A stretch of 64,000 nt of DNA from JALYOC01 sp036675345 (GTDB lineage: Bacteria; Myxococcota; Myxococcia; Myxococcales; Myxococcaceae): NCBI GenBank assembly GCA_036675345.1, contig JAKFFE010000021.1, positions 124,001-188,000 on the forward strand. Direction: 5' to 3'. Of this stretch, positions 9,323 through 17,446 are shown one piece after another; position 1 is the first letter of the stretch, and each line of letters starts with the position of its first letter. A model generated the notes under the pieces. The model was not told the origin of the DNA and ran no database searches. It saw only the letters and a program-made list of their open reading frames with translations. A program made the translations under genes and the position numbers.

Positions 9323-9351
9323 TTGACTGTGCCGGTCTGGTTCCATAGACG
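9323..9351 (+). promoter_or_regulatory. Candidate promoter of TonB receptor operon
   Basis: TTGACT (9323-9328), 17-bp spacer, TAGACG (9346-9351), about 45 bp before the receptor start. The -10 match is weak. Confidence 0.35.
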
Positions 9352-9394
9352 ACACCCTGCGAGTCGCTCCGCGGCAGGGACGGGACACCAGGCG

Positions 9395-11371
9395 ATGTGG
9401 TCGAGGCGGATGAAGAGCGGGCTGGGCGGGTTGCTGGTGGCACTCTGGCTGGGCGCGCCCGTGCCAAGCGCCCGGGCCACCGACGGGGGCACTCCGGAGG
9501 CGGCGGACGCGGGGCCGGTTTCCGAACAGCTCGACCCTCCCGCCCTGCAGACGGTGGTCACCGCCTCCCGCTCTCCCCAACGGGCGCAAGATCTGACCAT
9601 CCCCACCGAGGTGATCACCCGGCGGGAGATCGAGGTCTCCGGCGCCCGCGACCTGGCGGAGCTTCTGGAACAGCACTCCGGGGTGGAGATCGCCCGGGAG
9701 AGTCCGGTCCGCACCTCCGGGGTGCGGCTGCTGGGCCTGGACCCGGAGTACGTGCTGCTGCTGATCGACGGGCAGCGGGTGGCCGGCCGGGTGGGCGGCA
9801 CCATCGACATCGAACGCTTCTCGCTGCGCGAGGTGGAGCGGATCGAGATCGTCAAGGGACCGGCCTCGGTGCTCTACGGCTCGGATGCGATGGGCGGGGT
9901 GATCAACCTGATCACCCGGCGCACCCGGCGGCCGCTGGAGGCCGAGGCCCGGGCCAGCTACGGCGGGCGAGGGGAGTCCGACCTGCGCGGCGGGGCCGGG
10001 GTCTCCGGGGCGCGCTGGAACCTGGGGGCGGGCGCGATCCACCGGCGGGGCGAGGCCTTCGATCTGGATCCCTCCACCGTGGCCACCACTGGCAGCGCGC
10101 TCTCCAGCTGGGACGTGGAGCTGACCGGCGAGGCCCGCCCGGTGGACGGGGCGCTGATCGATCTGCGGCTGCACTACCAGCGCCGGGAGACCAGCGGAGT
10201 GGACGCCGCGCCCTCCGGGGCAATCTTCGACCGCCGGAACCGCGGCGAGGTCTACGGCGCCACCATCCACGGCCGGCTGGAGCACACCCCCCTGGGGACC
10301 CTCAGCCTCCGGGGAGCGGCCTCCGGCTTCCGGGATCAGTTCCAGCAGGACCAGCGGCTGGCGCGGGATCTGGACCTCTACCAGCAGTCGAAGGAGGGGG
10401 TGGTGGAGGCGGGGCTGCAGCTGGATCGGACCCTGTTCGAGCGGCACCAGGCCTCGGTGGGCGTGGATGGGCTGATGGAGACCCTCCGCTCGCCCCGCCT
10501 GGGCGCGGGCTACGGCCGGCGGTTCCGGGGCGCGGTGTTCGTGCAGGACGACTGGCGCCCGCTGGACGACCCCCGGGTCCACGCCTCCGCCGGGATCCGG
10601 ATGGATCTGGACTCGCAGTTCGGTCCCAGCGTCTCGCCCCGCATCGCCTTCCGCTACGATCCCTGGCGCGGGCTGGCCCTGCGCGGCTCGCTGGGGTGGG
10701 GCTTTCGCGCGCCCAGCTTCCAGGAGCTGCTGCTCAACTTCGAGAACCCGGGCATCGGCTACGTGGTGGAGGGCAACCCGGCGCTGCTCCCCGAGCGCTC
10801 CCGGGGGATCAACCTCTCGGCGGACTGGACCGCCAGCGATCGACTCACCGTCTCCGGCAGCGCCTTCCGGACCGATCTGGACGACCTGATCGCCCTGGTC
10901 ACCGTCCAGGAGGCCACCCCGGACACCCCGCTGCGCTTTGGCTACCGGAACGTCTCCCGGGGCTTCACCCAGGGGGTGGAGCTGGCGGCCCGGACCAGGC
11001 TGGCCTCCTTCCTCTCGGTGGATCTGGGCTACGCGCTGACCGACGCCCGGGACGCGGAAACCGGCGCGCCGCTGGAGGGCCGCGCCATGCACCGCGCCAC
11101 GGTGAGGCTGACCGGCCGGCAGCGGCAGTGGAACCTGGATGGCAGCGTGGGCGCCTCGCTGGTCGGTCCCCGGCCGTTCCTGGATCCCGCCTCCGCGGGG
11201 GACTTCCGCTACTCGGCGCCCTACGCCAACGTGGATGCCAAGGTGGGCTGGAGGCCCTGGCCGTTCCTGGGGGTGTTCGCCTTTGCCACCAACCTGCTGG
11301 ATGCGGGGAACGTGGTGGATCTCCCGCTGGCCCCGCGCGGCTTCCACGCCGGGGTGGAGGGCCGACTGTGA
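9395..11371 (+). CDS. TonB-dependent outer-membrane receptor
   Basis: 658 residues from the ATG at 9395 (a second ATG at 9410 gives a cleaner signal peptide, MKSGLGGLLVALWLG). After the signal peptide (cut near ARA) comes a TonB-box-like stretch (LQTVVTASRS), the plug domain (about 60-170, with LLLIDGQRV and IVKGPASVLYGSDAMGGVINLI) and a 22-strand barrel to the terminal GFHAGVEGRL. It is a BtuB/heme-receptor-like importer in the outer membrane driven by TonB-ExbB-ExbD. The downstream HmuY lipoprotein overlaps it by four bases, which points to heme or another metal complex as ligand. I infer the ligand from that neighbour only. Confidence 0.9.
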   Translation: MWSRRMKSGLGGLLVALWLGAPVPSARATDGGTPEAADAGPVSEQLDPPALQTVVTASRSPQRAQDLTIPTEVITRREIEVSGARDLAELLEQHSGVEIARESPVRTSGVRLLGLDPEYVLLLIDGQRVAGRVGGTIDIERFSLREVERIEIVKGPASVLYGSDAMGGVINLITRRTRRPLEAEARASYGGRGESDLRGGAGVSGARWNLGAGAIHRRGEAFDLDPSTVATTGSALSSWDVELTGEARPVDGALIDLRLHYQRRETSGVDAAPSGAIFDRRNRGEVYGATIHGRLEHTPLGTLSLRGAASGFRDQFQQDQRLARDLDLYQQSKEGVVEAGLQLDRTLFERHQASVGVDGLMETLRSPRLGAGYGRRFRGAVFVQDDWRPLDDPRVHASAGIRMDLDSQFGPSVSPRIAFRYDPWRGLALRGSLGWGFRAPSFQELLLNFENPGIGYVVEGNPALLPERSRGINLSADWTASDRLTVSGSAFRTDLDDLIALVTVQEATPDTPLRFGYRNVSRGFTQGVELAARTRLASFLSVDLGYALTDARDAETGAPLEGRAMHRATVRLTGRQRQWNLDGSVGASLVGPRPFLDPASAGDFRYSAPYANVDAKVGWRPWPFLGVFAFATNLLDAGNVVDLPLAPRGFHAGVEGRL

Positions 11372-11970
11372 GACGCCAGACGACGGTGGTGTGGCTGACC
11401 TGCCTGCTGGGGGCCTGCGCCCCGGATCTGCGCGAGGACTTCCCCTTCGACGGCGACCTGCCCGACGGCGACTACGTCACCTTCCAGGCCCTGGAGGGCG
11501 GGGTGGAGGAGGGCCGGGTCAACGCCGGGCAGCCGGAGAGCTGGGTGTTCGTGGATCTGGACGGCCGCCGACAGGTGCCGGGCAGCGAGGCGATCGGCTC
11601 GGTGGGCTGGGACCTGGGCTTCCAGCGCTTCAAGATCATCTCCAACAGCGGGGTCAACGGGGTGGGGCCGGTGGAGGTATCGATCCTTCCGGGCGCGGAC
11701 TTCTCCTCCCTCAGCCAGGCCCCTGCCGGGGGGTACCAGGTGGACGCGGCGGACGGCCCGGACTCCAACAGCGAGGTCGACTCCGCCTTCCTGATCGACG
11801 ACGGCTGGTACAACTACGATCTCCTCAACCATGGGGTGCAGCCGCGGGATGTGGTCTACGTGGTGCACACCGATCAGGGCTACCTGGCGCTGCGGCTGCT
11901 GGCCTACTACGACGAGGCGGGCACCTCCGCCCGGATCCGCTTCGAGTTCAAGGCGCTGACGCCTCCGTAA
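11368..11970 (+). CDS. HmuY-family lipoprotein
   Basis: 200 residues. It starts with the GTG of a GTGA overlap with the receptor gene. The lipobox is LGAC (Cys about 16), so it is a lipoprotein. Downstream pattern: WVFVDLDGRRQVPG, then VGWDLGFQRFKIISNSGVNG and the late VVHTDQGYLALRLLAYY, which are typical of HmuY-like heme-binding proteins (in Porphyromonas HmuY captures heme for the TonB receptor HmuR). Members in Deltaproteobacteria and Myxococcota are almost always beside TonB receptors, as here. It likely sits on the outer membrane and hands ligand to the receptor. Confidence 0.8.
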   Translation: MRRQTTVVWLTCLLGACAPDLREDFPFDGDLPDGDYVTFQALEGGVEEGRVNAGQPESWVFVDLDGRRQVPGSEAIGSVGWDLGFQRFKIISNSGVNGVGPVEVSILPGADFSSLSQAPAGGYQVDAADGPDSNSEVDSAFLIDDGWYNYDLLNHGVQPRDVVYVVHTDQGYLALRLLAYYDEAGTSARIRFEFKALTPP

Positions 11971-11984
11971 GGGGATCCCCTCCG

Positions 11985-12773
11985 ATGCTGCGCACCGTCC
12001 TGGCCACCCGCTACGTCACCCCCCTGAGGGAGGGCGGCTCGCTGCCCGGAGTGGTGGAGGCCGAGGACGAGGGGCTGTACGTGGTGAAGTTCCGCGGCGC
12101 GGGACAGGGCACCAAGGTGCTGGTGGCCGAGCTCTTGGGTGGGGCCCTGGCGCAGGCGGCGGGGCTGAAGGTGCCGGAGCGGGTCCTGATGCAGGTGGAC
12201 CTCGCACTGGGCCGCGCCGAGCCGGATCCGGAGATCCGCGAGCTGCTCAAGCGAAGCGCCGGGCTGAACCTGGCGCTGGATTTCCTCCCCGGGTCGATGA
12301 CCTTCGACCCGGTGGCCGGGCCGATCCCCTCTGCCACCGTGGCCTCCCGGATCGTGCTGCTGGACGCATTCATCCTCAACGTGGACCGCACCCCCAAGAA
12401 CCCCAACCTCCTCTCCTGGCACCAGGACCTGTGGCTGATCGATCACGGGGCCGCGCTCTACTTCCACCACGGCTGGACCGCCGCGGATCGGCTGGTGGGG
12501 TCGCGCAGTCCGTTCGCGCCGATCAAGGATCACGTGCTCTTGCCGTGGGCCAGCGGGCTGAGGGACGCGGCGGTCCTGTTGCAGTCGGTGCTCACCGACG
12601 CCTGGGTGGAGCGGACGGTGGCGTCGATCCCGGACGACTTCCTTCCTTCGGGAGAGGGCTTCGAGACCGCGGACGAGCACCGGAGCGCCTACGCGGTCTG
12701 GCTGCGGGCCCGGCGGGACAACCTCAACCTGGTGCTGGAGGAGGCGGAACGTGCGCGCGCGCTGCTCGTTTGA
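11985..12773 (+). CDS. HipA-like Ser/Thr kinase
   Basis: 262 residues, much shorter than classical HipA (about 440). The HipA-type catalytic core is present: Lys35 in YVVKF, catalytic Asp134 and Asn139 in NVDRTPKNPNLL, and Asp153 in LIDHGAAL, the metal-binding DFG equivalent. The N-terminal HipA domain and any HipB-type antitoxin are missing. It starts 14 bp after the HmuY gene and overlaps the DUF3037 gene by 23 bp. This HipA-family-kinase/DUF3037 pairing recurs in many bacteria. The target is unknown; it may act as a toxin kinase or in a signalling role. Confidence 0.8.
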   Translation: MLRTVLATRYVTPLREGGSLPGVVEAEDEGLYVVKFRGAGQGTKVLVAELLGGALAQAAGLKVPERVLMQVDLALGRAEPDPEIRELLKRSAGLNLALDFLPGSMTFDPVAGPIPSATVASRIVLLDAFILNVDRTPKNPNLLSWHQDLWLIDHGAALYFHHGWTAADRLVGSRSPFAPIKDHVLLPWASGLRDAAVLLQSVLTDAWVERTVASIPDDFLPSGEGFETADEHRSAYAVWLRARRDNLNLVLEEAERARALLV

Positions 12774-13161
12774 CTACGCCATCCTCCGGGTGGTCCCCCG
12801 GGTGGATCGCGAGGAGTTCATCAACGTGGGGGTGGTCCTGTACTGCCTCTCCCAGGACTTCCTCCAGGCGAAGGTGGAGCTGGACGAGGCCCGGCTGCGG
12901 GCCCTGGATCCGACGGCCGACGTGGCGTTGATCCGCTCCCACCTGGAGACCTTCCCCCGGGTGTGCGCGGGGGGGGCGGGGGCCGGCCCGATCGGTAAGC
13001 TCTCCCAGAAGGAGCGCTGGCACTGGTTGGTGGCCCCGCGCAGCACCATGGTCCAGGTGTCGGCGGTGCACTCCGGGCTGTGCGAGAGCCCCCAGCTGGC
13101 CCTGGAGCGGGTGCTGGAGCGGATGGTGCGTCAGCCCAGCTCGATCCCGATCCACCAGTAG
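12751..13161 (+). CDS. DUF3037 protein
   Basis: 136 residues from a GTG at 12751, overlapping the HipA-like gene. It carries the DUF3037 signature: YAILRVVPRVDREEFINVGVVLYC near the start and a WHWLVAPRSTMVQ segment later. The function of DUF3037 is unknown. Its constant pairing with short HipA-like kinases suggests it is the kinase partner, regulator or substrate. There is no HTH or membrane span. Its 3' end overlaps a small convergent reading frame. Confidence 0.8.
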   Translation: MRARCSFDYAILRVVPRVDREEFINVGVVLYCLSQDFLQAKVELDEARLRALDPTADVALIRSHLETFPRVCAGGAGAGPIGKLSQKERWHWLVAPRSTMVQVSAVHSGLCESPQLALERVLERMVRQPSSIPIHQ

Positions 13162-13250
13162 ATCAGGCCCGCCACCACCCCGGCGATTGCCATCGCCACC
13201 GCACCGGTGAGCAGGATGATCCACAGCATTCCCTTTGCCGCTTCCTTCAT
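13131..13250 (-). CDS. Possible 39-residue membrane protein
   Basis: ATG at 13250, sequence MKEAAKGMLW then one long hydrophobic helix (IILLTGAVAMAIAGVVAGLI) and YWWIGIELG. It overlaps the DUF3037 gene tail to tail by 31 bp and has no clear ribosome site, so existence is uncertain. The single-span composition argues that it is a real small membrane protein. Confidence 0.45.
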   Translation of the reverse strand: MKEAAKGMLWIILLTGAVAMAIAGVVAGLIYWWIGIELG

Positions 13251-13403
13251 GGGGACGGACTCTAGCCGGGGTCTGGGGACGACAGGCCGGGCAGGGTTCC
13301 CCGAAGGCCCGGTGGATTTCTGAGGCCGGACGAATCGCCCCGGGTCCCAACCGGTGGGAATCAGGAACCCACCGCTGGCACGGTGATTGCGGGAGGAGGG
13401 TCC

Positions 13404-13658
13404 ATGCTCTCTCGTCTCCTTCTCTGTTGCGCCGTGCTGACCCTGGCCGCCTGTGGACAACGCTTCCGGGCCGGCAGTGTGGATGCCGGCGATCCCTGTA
13501 CCTCGGCCGATCAGTGCCCGATCGGCACCACCTGCTCCGGGTGCGAGGAGACCGACCGGCGCTGCCTGCCCGGCTGTTCCACCGACGAGGACTGCCCCAC
13601 CGGAGAGTGTGTGGTGGTGCCGTGCCTGGTCTGTCCCTGCCCCGACTCCTGCTCCTGA
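13404..13658 (+). CDS. Small Cys-rich lipoprotein
   Basis: 84 residues. ATG at 13404 has GGGAGGAGGG just upstream. Signal sequence MLSRLLLCCAVLTLAAC with lipobox LAAC, then a secreted domain of about 65 residues with about 12 cysteines (CTSADQCPIGTTCSGC, CLPGCSTDEDCPTGEC, CLVCPCPDSC). Such disulfide-rich CxxDxDC patterns are common in myxobacterial surface lipoproteins. Function unknown. It converges on the ABC ATPase gene. Confidence 0.75.
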   Translation: MLSRLLLCCAVLTLAACGQRFRAGSVDAGDPCTSADQCPIGTTCSGCEETDRRCLPGCSTDEDCPTGECVVVPCLVCPCPDSCS

Positions 13659-13671
13659 GCCGGTGACTGGA

Positions 13672-14421
13672 TTACCAGTCCGCCAGCAGCCGGCGGGTGC
13701 TGGGGTGTTCGGGGGAGACCAGCACCTTCCCCGGCGCTCCCGCTTCGATGATCCGCCCGTGGTCCATCACGCACACGTGCTCGGCGACGCGGGCCAGCGC
13801 CAGATCGTGGGTGACCACCACCTGGGTGACCCCGGTGGCGTCCACCCGGTGAAGGGTCTGCGCCACCTCCTGCTTCATCGAAGGATCCAGGGCGCTGGTG
13901 GGCTCGTCGTACAACAGCACCGCCGGCTCCATCGCCAGGGCGCGGGCGATCGCCACCCGCTGCTTCTGCCCGCCGGAGAGCTGATCGGGGTGGGCCTCCA
14001 GCCGGTCCGCCAGGCCCAGCCGGGTGAGCAGATCCATCGCCTTGAGCTCCGCGTACTTCCGGGAGATGTGCTTGACCCGCATCGGCGCCAGCACGCAATT
14101 CTCCAGCGCGGAGAGATGGGGGAACAGCTCGAAGCCCTGGAACACCAGGCCGATCCGTTCGCGGATCCCGCGCAGCGCCCGCTGCCGCTCGGAGGCCGGG
14201 GACTGCTCGGTCCCGCGCAGGAGCACCCCCTCCACGTCGATCTCTCCCCGCTCGAAGGGCTCCAGCCCGATCAGGCAGCGCAGGAAGGTGGTCTTCCCCG
14301 CGCCACTGGGACCCAGCAGCGCCACCAGCGTCCCTCCCGCCAGCTCGAAGTCCAGCCCGTCCAGCACCGGAGCCGCGGCGCCGGGGTGACGGCGGACCAG
14401 TCCGGAGACCCGAAGCCTCAT
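13672..14421 (-). CDS. Polar amino-acid ABC transporter ATPase
   Basis: 249 residues, typical of GlnQ/HisP-type importers. Walker A GPSGAGKTT at 37-45, Q-loop VFQGFELFPH, signature LSGGQKQR, Walker B LLYDEPTSALD and switch histidine VVTHD are all present. It powers uptake of polar amino acids together with the upstream binding-protein/permease fusion, whose stop overlaps this start (ATGA). Location downstream of glutamine synthetase suggests glutamine, glutamate or a related substrate, by context only. Confidence 0.92.
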   Translation of the reverse strand: MRLRVSGLVRRHPGAAAPVLDGLDFELAGGTLVALLGPSGAGKTTFLRCLIGLEPFERGEIDVEGVLLRGTEQSPASERQRALRGIRERIGLVFQGFELFPHLSALENCVLAPMRVKHISRKYAELKAMDLLTRLGLADRLEAHPDQLSGGQKQRVAIARALAMEPAVLLYDEPTSALDPSMKQEVAQTLHRVDATGVTQVVVTHDLALARVAEHVCVMDHGRIIEAGAPGKVLVSPEHPSTRRLLADW

Positions 14422-16007
14422 CGCTCCACCCGCCGCAGGTGGCGCCCCAGCCGCGACTCCAGCCGGCGGGAGAGCAGCGCGAAGGGGAGTCCGATCGCCA
14501 GGTACCAGAGCGCCACCAGCAGCCCCAGCCCCAGGTGGTCCCGCATCGCGTTGCCCAGGTTCAGGTAGGTCTTGGTCAGCTCGGTGAGGGTGACCAGCGA
14601 GACCAGCGAGCTGTCCTTGAGCAGGGCAATGAAGTCGTTGGTCATCGGCGGCAAGGAGATCCGCGCCGCCTGGGGGCCGATCACGTAGCGCAGCGCCCCC
14701 AGCCGGGAGAGCCCCAGCACCTCCGCGGCCTCCGACTGTCCGGTGGGGACGCTCTCCAGTCCGGCCCGGTAGTTCTCCGCCTCCGCCGCGCCGTAGTTCA
14801 GCCCCAGCGCCAGGCAGCCGGAGAAGAAGGGATCCAGCCGCAGCCCCAGCTCCGGGAGGCCGAAGTAGATCATCGTCAGCTGGATCAGCAACGGGGTGCC
14901 GCGGAAGAACTCCACGTAGCCTGTGCACAGCCAGCGCAGCGGCCGGGGTCCGTAGCGGCGCCCGGTGGCCACCCCCAGCCCGATCAGCACCGCCAGTCCC
15001 ATCGCTAGCACCGAGAGGGCCAGGGTCATCGCCGCGCCCCGGGCGAACAGGGGCAGCACCTGGGGATAGCGCTCCTTCACCCGGGTCCAGAACGGGGGCA
15101 GCTTGCCCACCGCCGCGCGCCAGCGTTCGAACTCCGGGGCCAGCGGACCGGCGCCCACCGGGTCCGGGTCTCCCCACAGCCGCGCGGTCCCGGCGTTCCA
15201 GATTCCCCAGCGCTGGTAGATCGCGCGCAGGGTGCCGTCCCTGGCCAGCTCGGACAGGGCCTGATCCAGCGCCTGCTGGAGAGCGGCGTCCTCGGGGCGG
15301 ACCGCGATCACATAGTGCACCTGGCCCAGGGAACCGGGCACCCGCTCCAGCTGGGGATCGATGTCCCCGTAGAAGCGCGCCACCGGATCGTCCAGCAGCA
15401 CCGCGTCGATCCGGCCCAGCCGCAGGTCGGCGTAGATCTCGTCCTGACCGCCGTCGTAGGTGCGGACCTCCGCCCCGGCCGCTTCCAGGATCCGCGAGGC
15501 CAACGAGCCGGGCAGGGTCCCCACCCGACGGCCGCGCAGCGCCTCCCGGGTGCGAGGCGCCTGGAGATCCCCGCGGCGGATGGTCAGCACCTCCTCGGCC
15601 ACGAAGTAGGGACGGGTCAGCCGCGCCACCCGGCGCTTCTCCTCCGCCAGCTCCAGCCCGTTGAGGGCCACGTCGAAGTCGCCCCGGGCCAGCAGCTCCA
15701 GCAGCTTGTCCCAGGGGCCCTGCATCGGCGCGGCGCGCACCCCCAGTTTCCGGGCCAGCGCGTCCGCCAGCTCCACCTCGAACCCCACCAGCACGTTGGG
15801 ATTCATCGGGTCCGGGAACACGTAGGGAGCGCCACCCTGGGCGTCACAGCCCCAGGAGAGCTGGCCGGCGTCCCGGATCGCTTGCAGGGTATCGACGGAC
15901 GGCTCCGACGGCGCGGGGCGCGAGTCCGTGGGGGCCTGGGCCAGCAGGGGAGAGGCCCCCAGCGCGGACGCCGCCAGCAGCACTGCGATGATCCCGGCCC
16001 CGCTCAC
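14418..16007 (-). CDS. Amino-acid ABC binding protein-permease fusion
   Basis: 529 residues from a GTG at 16007, which starts a signal peptide (GIIAVLLAASALGASPLLAQA). Residues about 45-285 are a periplasmic SBP_bac_3 solute-binding domain (SWGCDAQGGAPY, GFEVELADALARKLG, GDFDVALNGLE). Residues about 310-525 are a HisM/GlnP-type permease with the EAA loop (AEVLGLSRLGALRYVIGPQA). The frame is open up to 16103, but that extension spans the glnII terminator hairpin and lacks a signal peptide, so the internal start is preferred. With the overlapping ATPase gene it forms a two-gene importer in which receptor and channel are one chain. Confidence 0.9.
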   Translation of the reverse strand: MSGAGIIAVLLAASALGASPLLAQAPTDSRPAPSEPSVDTLQAIRDAGQLSWGCDAQGGAPYVFPDPMNPNVLVGFEVELADALARKLGVRAAPMQGPWDKLLELLARGDFDVALNGLELAEEKRRVARLTRPYFVAEEVLTIRRGDLQAPRTREALRGRRVGTLPGSLASRILEAAGAEVRTYDGGQDEIYADLRLGRIDAVLLDDPVARFYGDIDPQLERVPGSLGQVHYVIAVRPEDAALQQALDQALSELARDGTLRAIYQRWGIWNAGTARLWGDPDPVGAGPLAPEFERWRAAVGKLPPFWTRVKERYPQVLPLFARGAAMTLALSVLAMGLAVLIGLGVATGRRYGPRPLRWLCTGYVEFFRGTPLLIQLTMIYFGLPELGLRLDPFFSGCLALGLNYGAAEAENYRAGLESVPTGQSEAAEVLGLSRLGALRYVIGPQAARISLPPMTNDFIALLKDSSLVSLVTLTELTKTYLNLGNAMRDHLGLGLLVALWYLAIGLPFALLSRRLESRLGRHLRRVER

Positions 16008-16065
16008 CGGGCGATGGTGCGCGCACCGGGGCGGGGGACGCAAGAAACCAGGCTCCAAAGTGAAA

Positions 16066-16092
16066 GGGCCCCTCCGACTGGCGGAAGGGCCC
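16066..16092 (-). terminator. Terminator of glutamine synthetase gene
   Basis: Inverted repeat GGGCCCTTCCGCC / CGGAGGGGCCC followed by TTTC on the minus strand, 30 bp after the glnII stop codon. Confidence 0.65.
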
Positions 16093-16122
16093 CCCTGAAT
16101 CACATCCCGATCGGCGGTGGGA

Positions 16123-17130
16123 CTACAGGCAGACGGTCTCCAGCATCACCCGGGTGACCTCGTAGGGGTCGATGTTGGCCGCCGGGCGGCGGTCCTCGAA
16201 GTAGCCCTGTCCGCCCTGGGCGGCGGCCAGCGGGATCCGGATCGACGCGCCGCGATCCGAGACGCCGGAGCGGAAGACGTTGATCGGCGCGGTCTCGTGC
16301 AGGCCGGTCAGCCGCTCGATGTTGTGGGCGCCGTAGACCTTGATGTGCTCCTCGTGGCGGCCCTTGAGCTTCTCCACCGCGGCCTCGATGAACTTGATCC
16401 CGCCCTTCTCCCGCATCGACTTGGTGGAGAAGTTGGTGTGGCAGCCCGCGCCGTTCCAGTCACCCGGGACCGGCTTGGGGTGCAGGGTGGCGCTGATCCC
16501 GTAGTCCTCGCCCATCCGATACAGCAGCCAGCGCGCCAGCCAGAGCTCGTCGCTGACCTCCAGCGGGCCCAGGGGACCGACCTGGAACTCCCACTGGGCG
16601 GGCATCACCTCGGAGTTGATGCCGCAGATCTCGATCCCGGCGCGGATGCAGGCGTCGGCGTGCGACTCCACCAGCTCGCGGCCGAAGACCTCGTCGCTGC
16701 CCACGCCGCAGTAGTAGCCGCCCTGCGGGGCGGGGAAGCCGTGGTCGGGCCAGCCCAGCGGCCGGTTGCCTTCGAACAGGGTGTACTCCTGCTCCAGGCC
16801 GAACCAGGGCTCCTGGGCGCGGACCTTCTCCTCCACCGTGCGCAGGGTCGCGCGCTTGTTGCTCCAGTGCGGGGTCCCGTCCGGGTTGTTCACTTCGCAC
16901 AGCACCAGGATGTCGCCCTCACCGCGCAGCGGGTTGGGGACGATCCGGACCGGCTTGAGCTCCAGGTCGCTCTTCTTGCCCTCGGCCTGGTACGTGGACG
17001 AACCGTCAAAGCTCCACAGGGGGAGCTCTTCGACCTTCTTCACCGGCTGGATGACCTTGGCCTTCGACCGCAGCTTCGCGGTCGGCTTCTGCCCGTCAAT
17101 CCAGATGTACTCCGCCATCACCTTGCTCAT
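16123..17130 (-). CDS. glnII: Glutamine synthetase type II (GSII)
   Basis: 335 residues, the size of eukaryotic-type GSII and far shorter than GSI (about 470). It makes glutamine from glutamate, ammonia and ATP. Signatures are WSFDGSSTYQA, the active-site strand FGLEQEYTLF, the ATP-binding NGAGCHTNFSTKSMRE and RGASIRIP. GSII lacks the GlnE adenylylation tyrosine region of GSI, so control should be transcriptional or by feedback. The ATG at 17130 has GGAGG 9 nt upstream. A sigma54-type promoter lies at 17182-17197, and a divergent sigma54 activator gene is next door, which together suggest nitrogen-responsive expression. Confidence 0.95.
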   Translation of the reverse strand: MSKVMAEYIWIDGQKPTAKLRSKAKVIQPVKKVEELPLWSFDGSSTYQAEGKKSDLELKPVRIVPNPLRGEGDILVLCEVNNPDGTPHWSNKRATLRTVEEKVRAQEPWFGLEQEYTLFEGNRPLGWPDHGFPAPQGGYYCGVGSDEVFGRELVESHADACIRAGIEICGINSEVMPAQWEFQVGPLGPLEVSDELWLARWLLYRMGEDYGISATLHPKPVPGDWNGAGCHTNFSTKSMREKGGIKFIEAAVEKLKGRHEEHIKVYGAHNIERLTGLHETAPINVFRSGVSDRGASIRIPLAAAQGGQGYFEDRRPAANIDPYEVTRVMLETVCL

Positions 17131-17181
17131 CTGTTCCGTCCTCCAGGCGCCCGACGCCGGGCGCTCCTGCTGGGTGTGTAG

Positions 17182-17197
17182 TGCATCCGGGATGCCA
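17182..17197 (-). promoter_or_regulatory. Sigma54-type promoter of glnII
   Basis: On the minus strand TGGCATCCCGGATGCA matches the TGGCAC-N5-TTGCA consensus, with the invariant GG and GC exactly 10 bp apart. Transcription would start near 17170, giving a leader of about 40 nt that contains the GGAGG ribosome site. Confidence 0.65.
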
Positions 17198-17287
17198 GGG
17201 GCGGAGATAAGGGTCCCTTCGCCGAAAGGCTTGGAAGATCTCGCGGATCCGGACCGGATCGTCCGATCTCCATCGAAGCGATGTTCC

Positions 17288-17333
17288 GACAAAATCGTAG
17301 GAACCACCCCCGGATGCCGACATATTTGTAGGA
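17288..17333. promoter_or_regulatory. Operator pair upstream of glnII promoter
   Basis: Two copies of a 15-bp element, GACAAAATCGTAGGA (17288-17302) and GACATATTTGTAGGA (17319-17333), 31 bp apart. The second has a perfect ACA-N4-TGT dyad. Centres lie about 125 and 156 bp upstream of the inferred glnII start, the usual place for activator sites of sigma54 promoters. Confidence 0.6.
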
Positions 17334-17446
17334 GCGCCTCCTGCCGCCCGGGAGGCGAAGGCTCCGATTCCGGGGGCCGATGCGGGGCCAGGCGTTGCCC
17401 AGTCGATGGTTTCCCCCCCGGTCTGCGGGCGGCCCCGGGCCGGGCG

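Noticed and set aside
9300..9395. Cobalamin riboswitch before the TonB receptor (BtuB-like)
   Set aside because: Only about 95 bases are available. A GCCGGTCTGGTTCC stretch resembles part of such leaders, but the conserved core and B12 box are absent.
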